This document shows, one piece after another, positions 7,217 to 7,271 of a stretch of 7,271 bases of DNA (position 1 is its first letter; each line of letters opens with the position of its first letter). Under the pieces are notes generated by a model. It was not told where the DNA came from. It was given only the letters and a program-made list of their open reading frames with translations, and searched no databases. This DNA is from JANXAZ01 sp037446605 (GTDB lineage: Bacteria; Pseudomonadota; Alphaproteobacteria; Geminicoccales; Geminicoccaceae). Location of the stretch: the NCBI GenBank assembly GCA_037446605.1, contig JBBIIE010000186.1, forward strand, positions 1 to 7,271, given 5' to 3'. The translations under genes were made by a program, and so were the position numbers.

Positions 7217-7271
7217 GACTTCCCCGGCAACTTCGCCGGGGCCTCATTGAAGCTCTACCGTAGCAATAACT
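7217..7271 (+). CRISPR. Start of CRISPR array: first repeat and partial first spacer
   Basis: A likely 37-bp repeat runs from about 7217 to 7253, starting GACTTCCCCGGC and ending GCCTCATTGAAGC. Its core is a perfect 7-bp hairpin, CCCCGGC (7222-7228) and GCCGGGG (7235-7241), around the loop AACTTC. The 3' end ATTGAAGC resembles the ATTGAAAC ends common in type I repeats, and the length fits I-G arrays as I recall them. Orientation follows cas2: the leader precedes the repeat, and the handle end faces the spacer. The last 18 nt (7254-7271) would be spacer 1, with 7 of 18 G/C against about 70% elsewhere. Only one repeat is visible, so exact boundaries and the existence of further units are inferred. 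Confidence 0.82.

Noticed and set aside
7003..7230. 75-codon minus-strand frame over the leader
   Set aside because: Ala/Pro/Arg-rich shadow composition overlapping cas2, the leader and the first repeat; no ribosome site or homology that I recognise.
5658..7247. 529-codon minus-strand frame opposite cas1, cas2 and the leader
   Set aside because: It lies antisense to intact Cas1 and Cas2 motifs and runs into the CRISPR repeat. No domain is recognisable.

Overview
The window holds most of a subtype I-G (formerly I-U) CRISPR-Cas locus and the start of its CRISPR array. It comes from a very GC-rich bacterium, roughly 70% G+C, with strong G/C preference at third codon positions and mostly GTG or TTG starts. 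Such loci occur in Actinobacteria, Planctomycetes, Acidobacteria and Deltaproteobacteria among others; the sequence alone does not decide between them.

Layout: two divergent transcription units flank a 138-bp gap (4868-5005). Leftward runs the effector operon: csb1 (Cas7-type backbone, 4867-3638), csb2 (fused Cas5-Cas6-type protein, 3633-2191) and cas3 (helicase, 2194 to beyond the left edge). The genes are tightly coupled, with a 4-nt gap and then a 4-nt overlap. Rightward runs the adaptation operon: a cas4-cas1 fusion (5006-6707), cas2 (6720-7013), a GC-rich leader of about 200 bp, and one hairpin-forming CRISPR repeat (about 7217-7253) with the first 18 nt of its spacer.

How the parts work together: Cas4-Cas1 and Cas2 would select, trim and integrate new spacers at the leader end. 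Csb2 would process the array transcript. Csb1 and Csb2, with a large subunit not in this window (Csx17/Cas8 in known I-G systems), would form the crRNA-guided surveillance complex. Cas3 would unwind and help destroy the target.

Two irregularities stand out. The Cas4 and Cas1 halves lie in different reading frames, and the switch falls at a (CG)n tract near 5790-5801. The cas3 gene carries an exact 37-bp direct repeat with a 75-bp period. It adds 25 codons in frame just after helicase motif III and superficially resembles a CRISPR unit inside a cas gene. I see no wholly unknown system. Outside the genes there is only the divergent promoter gap and the leader.
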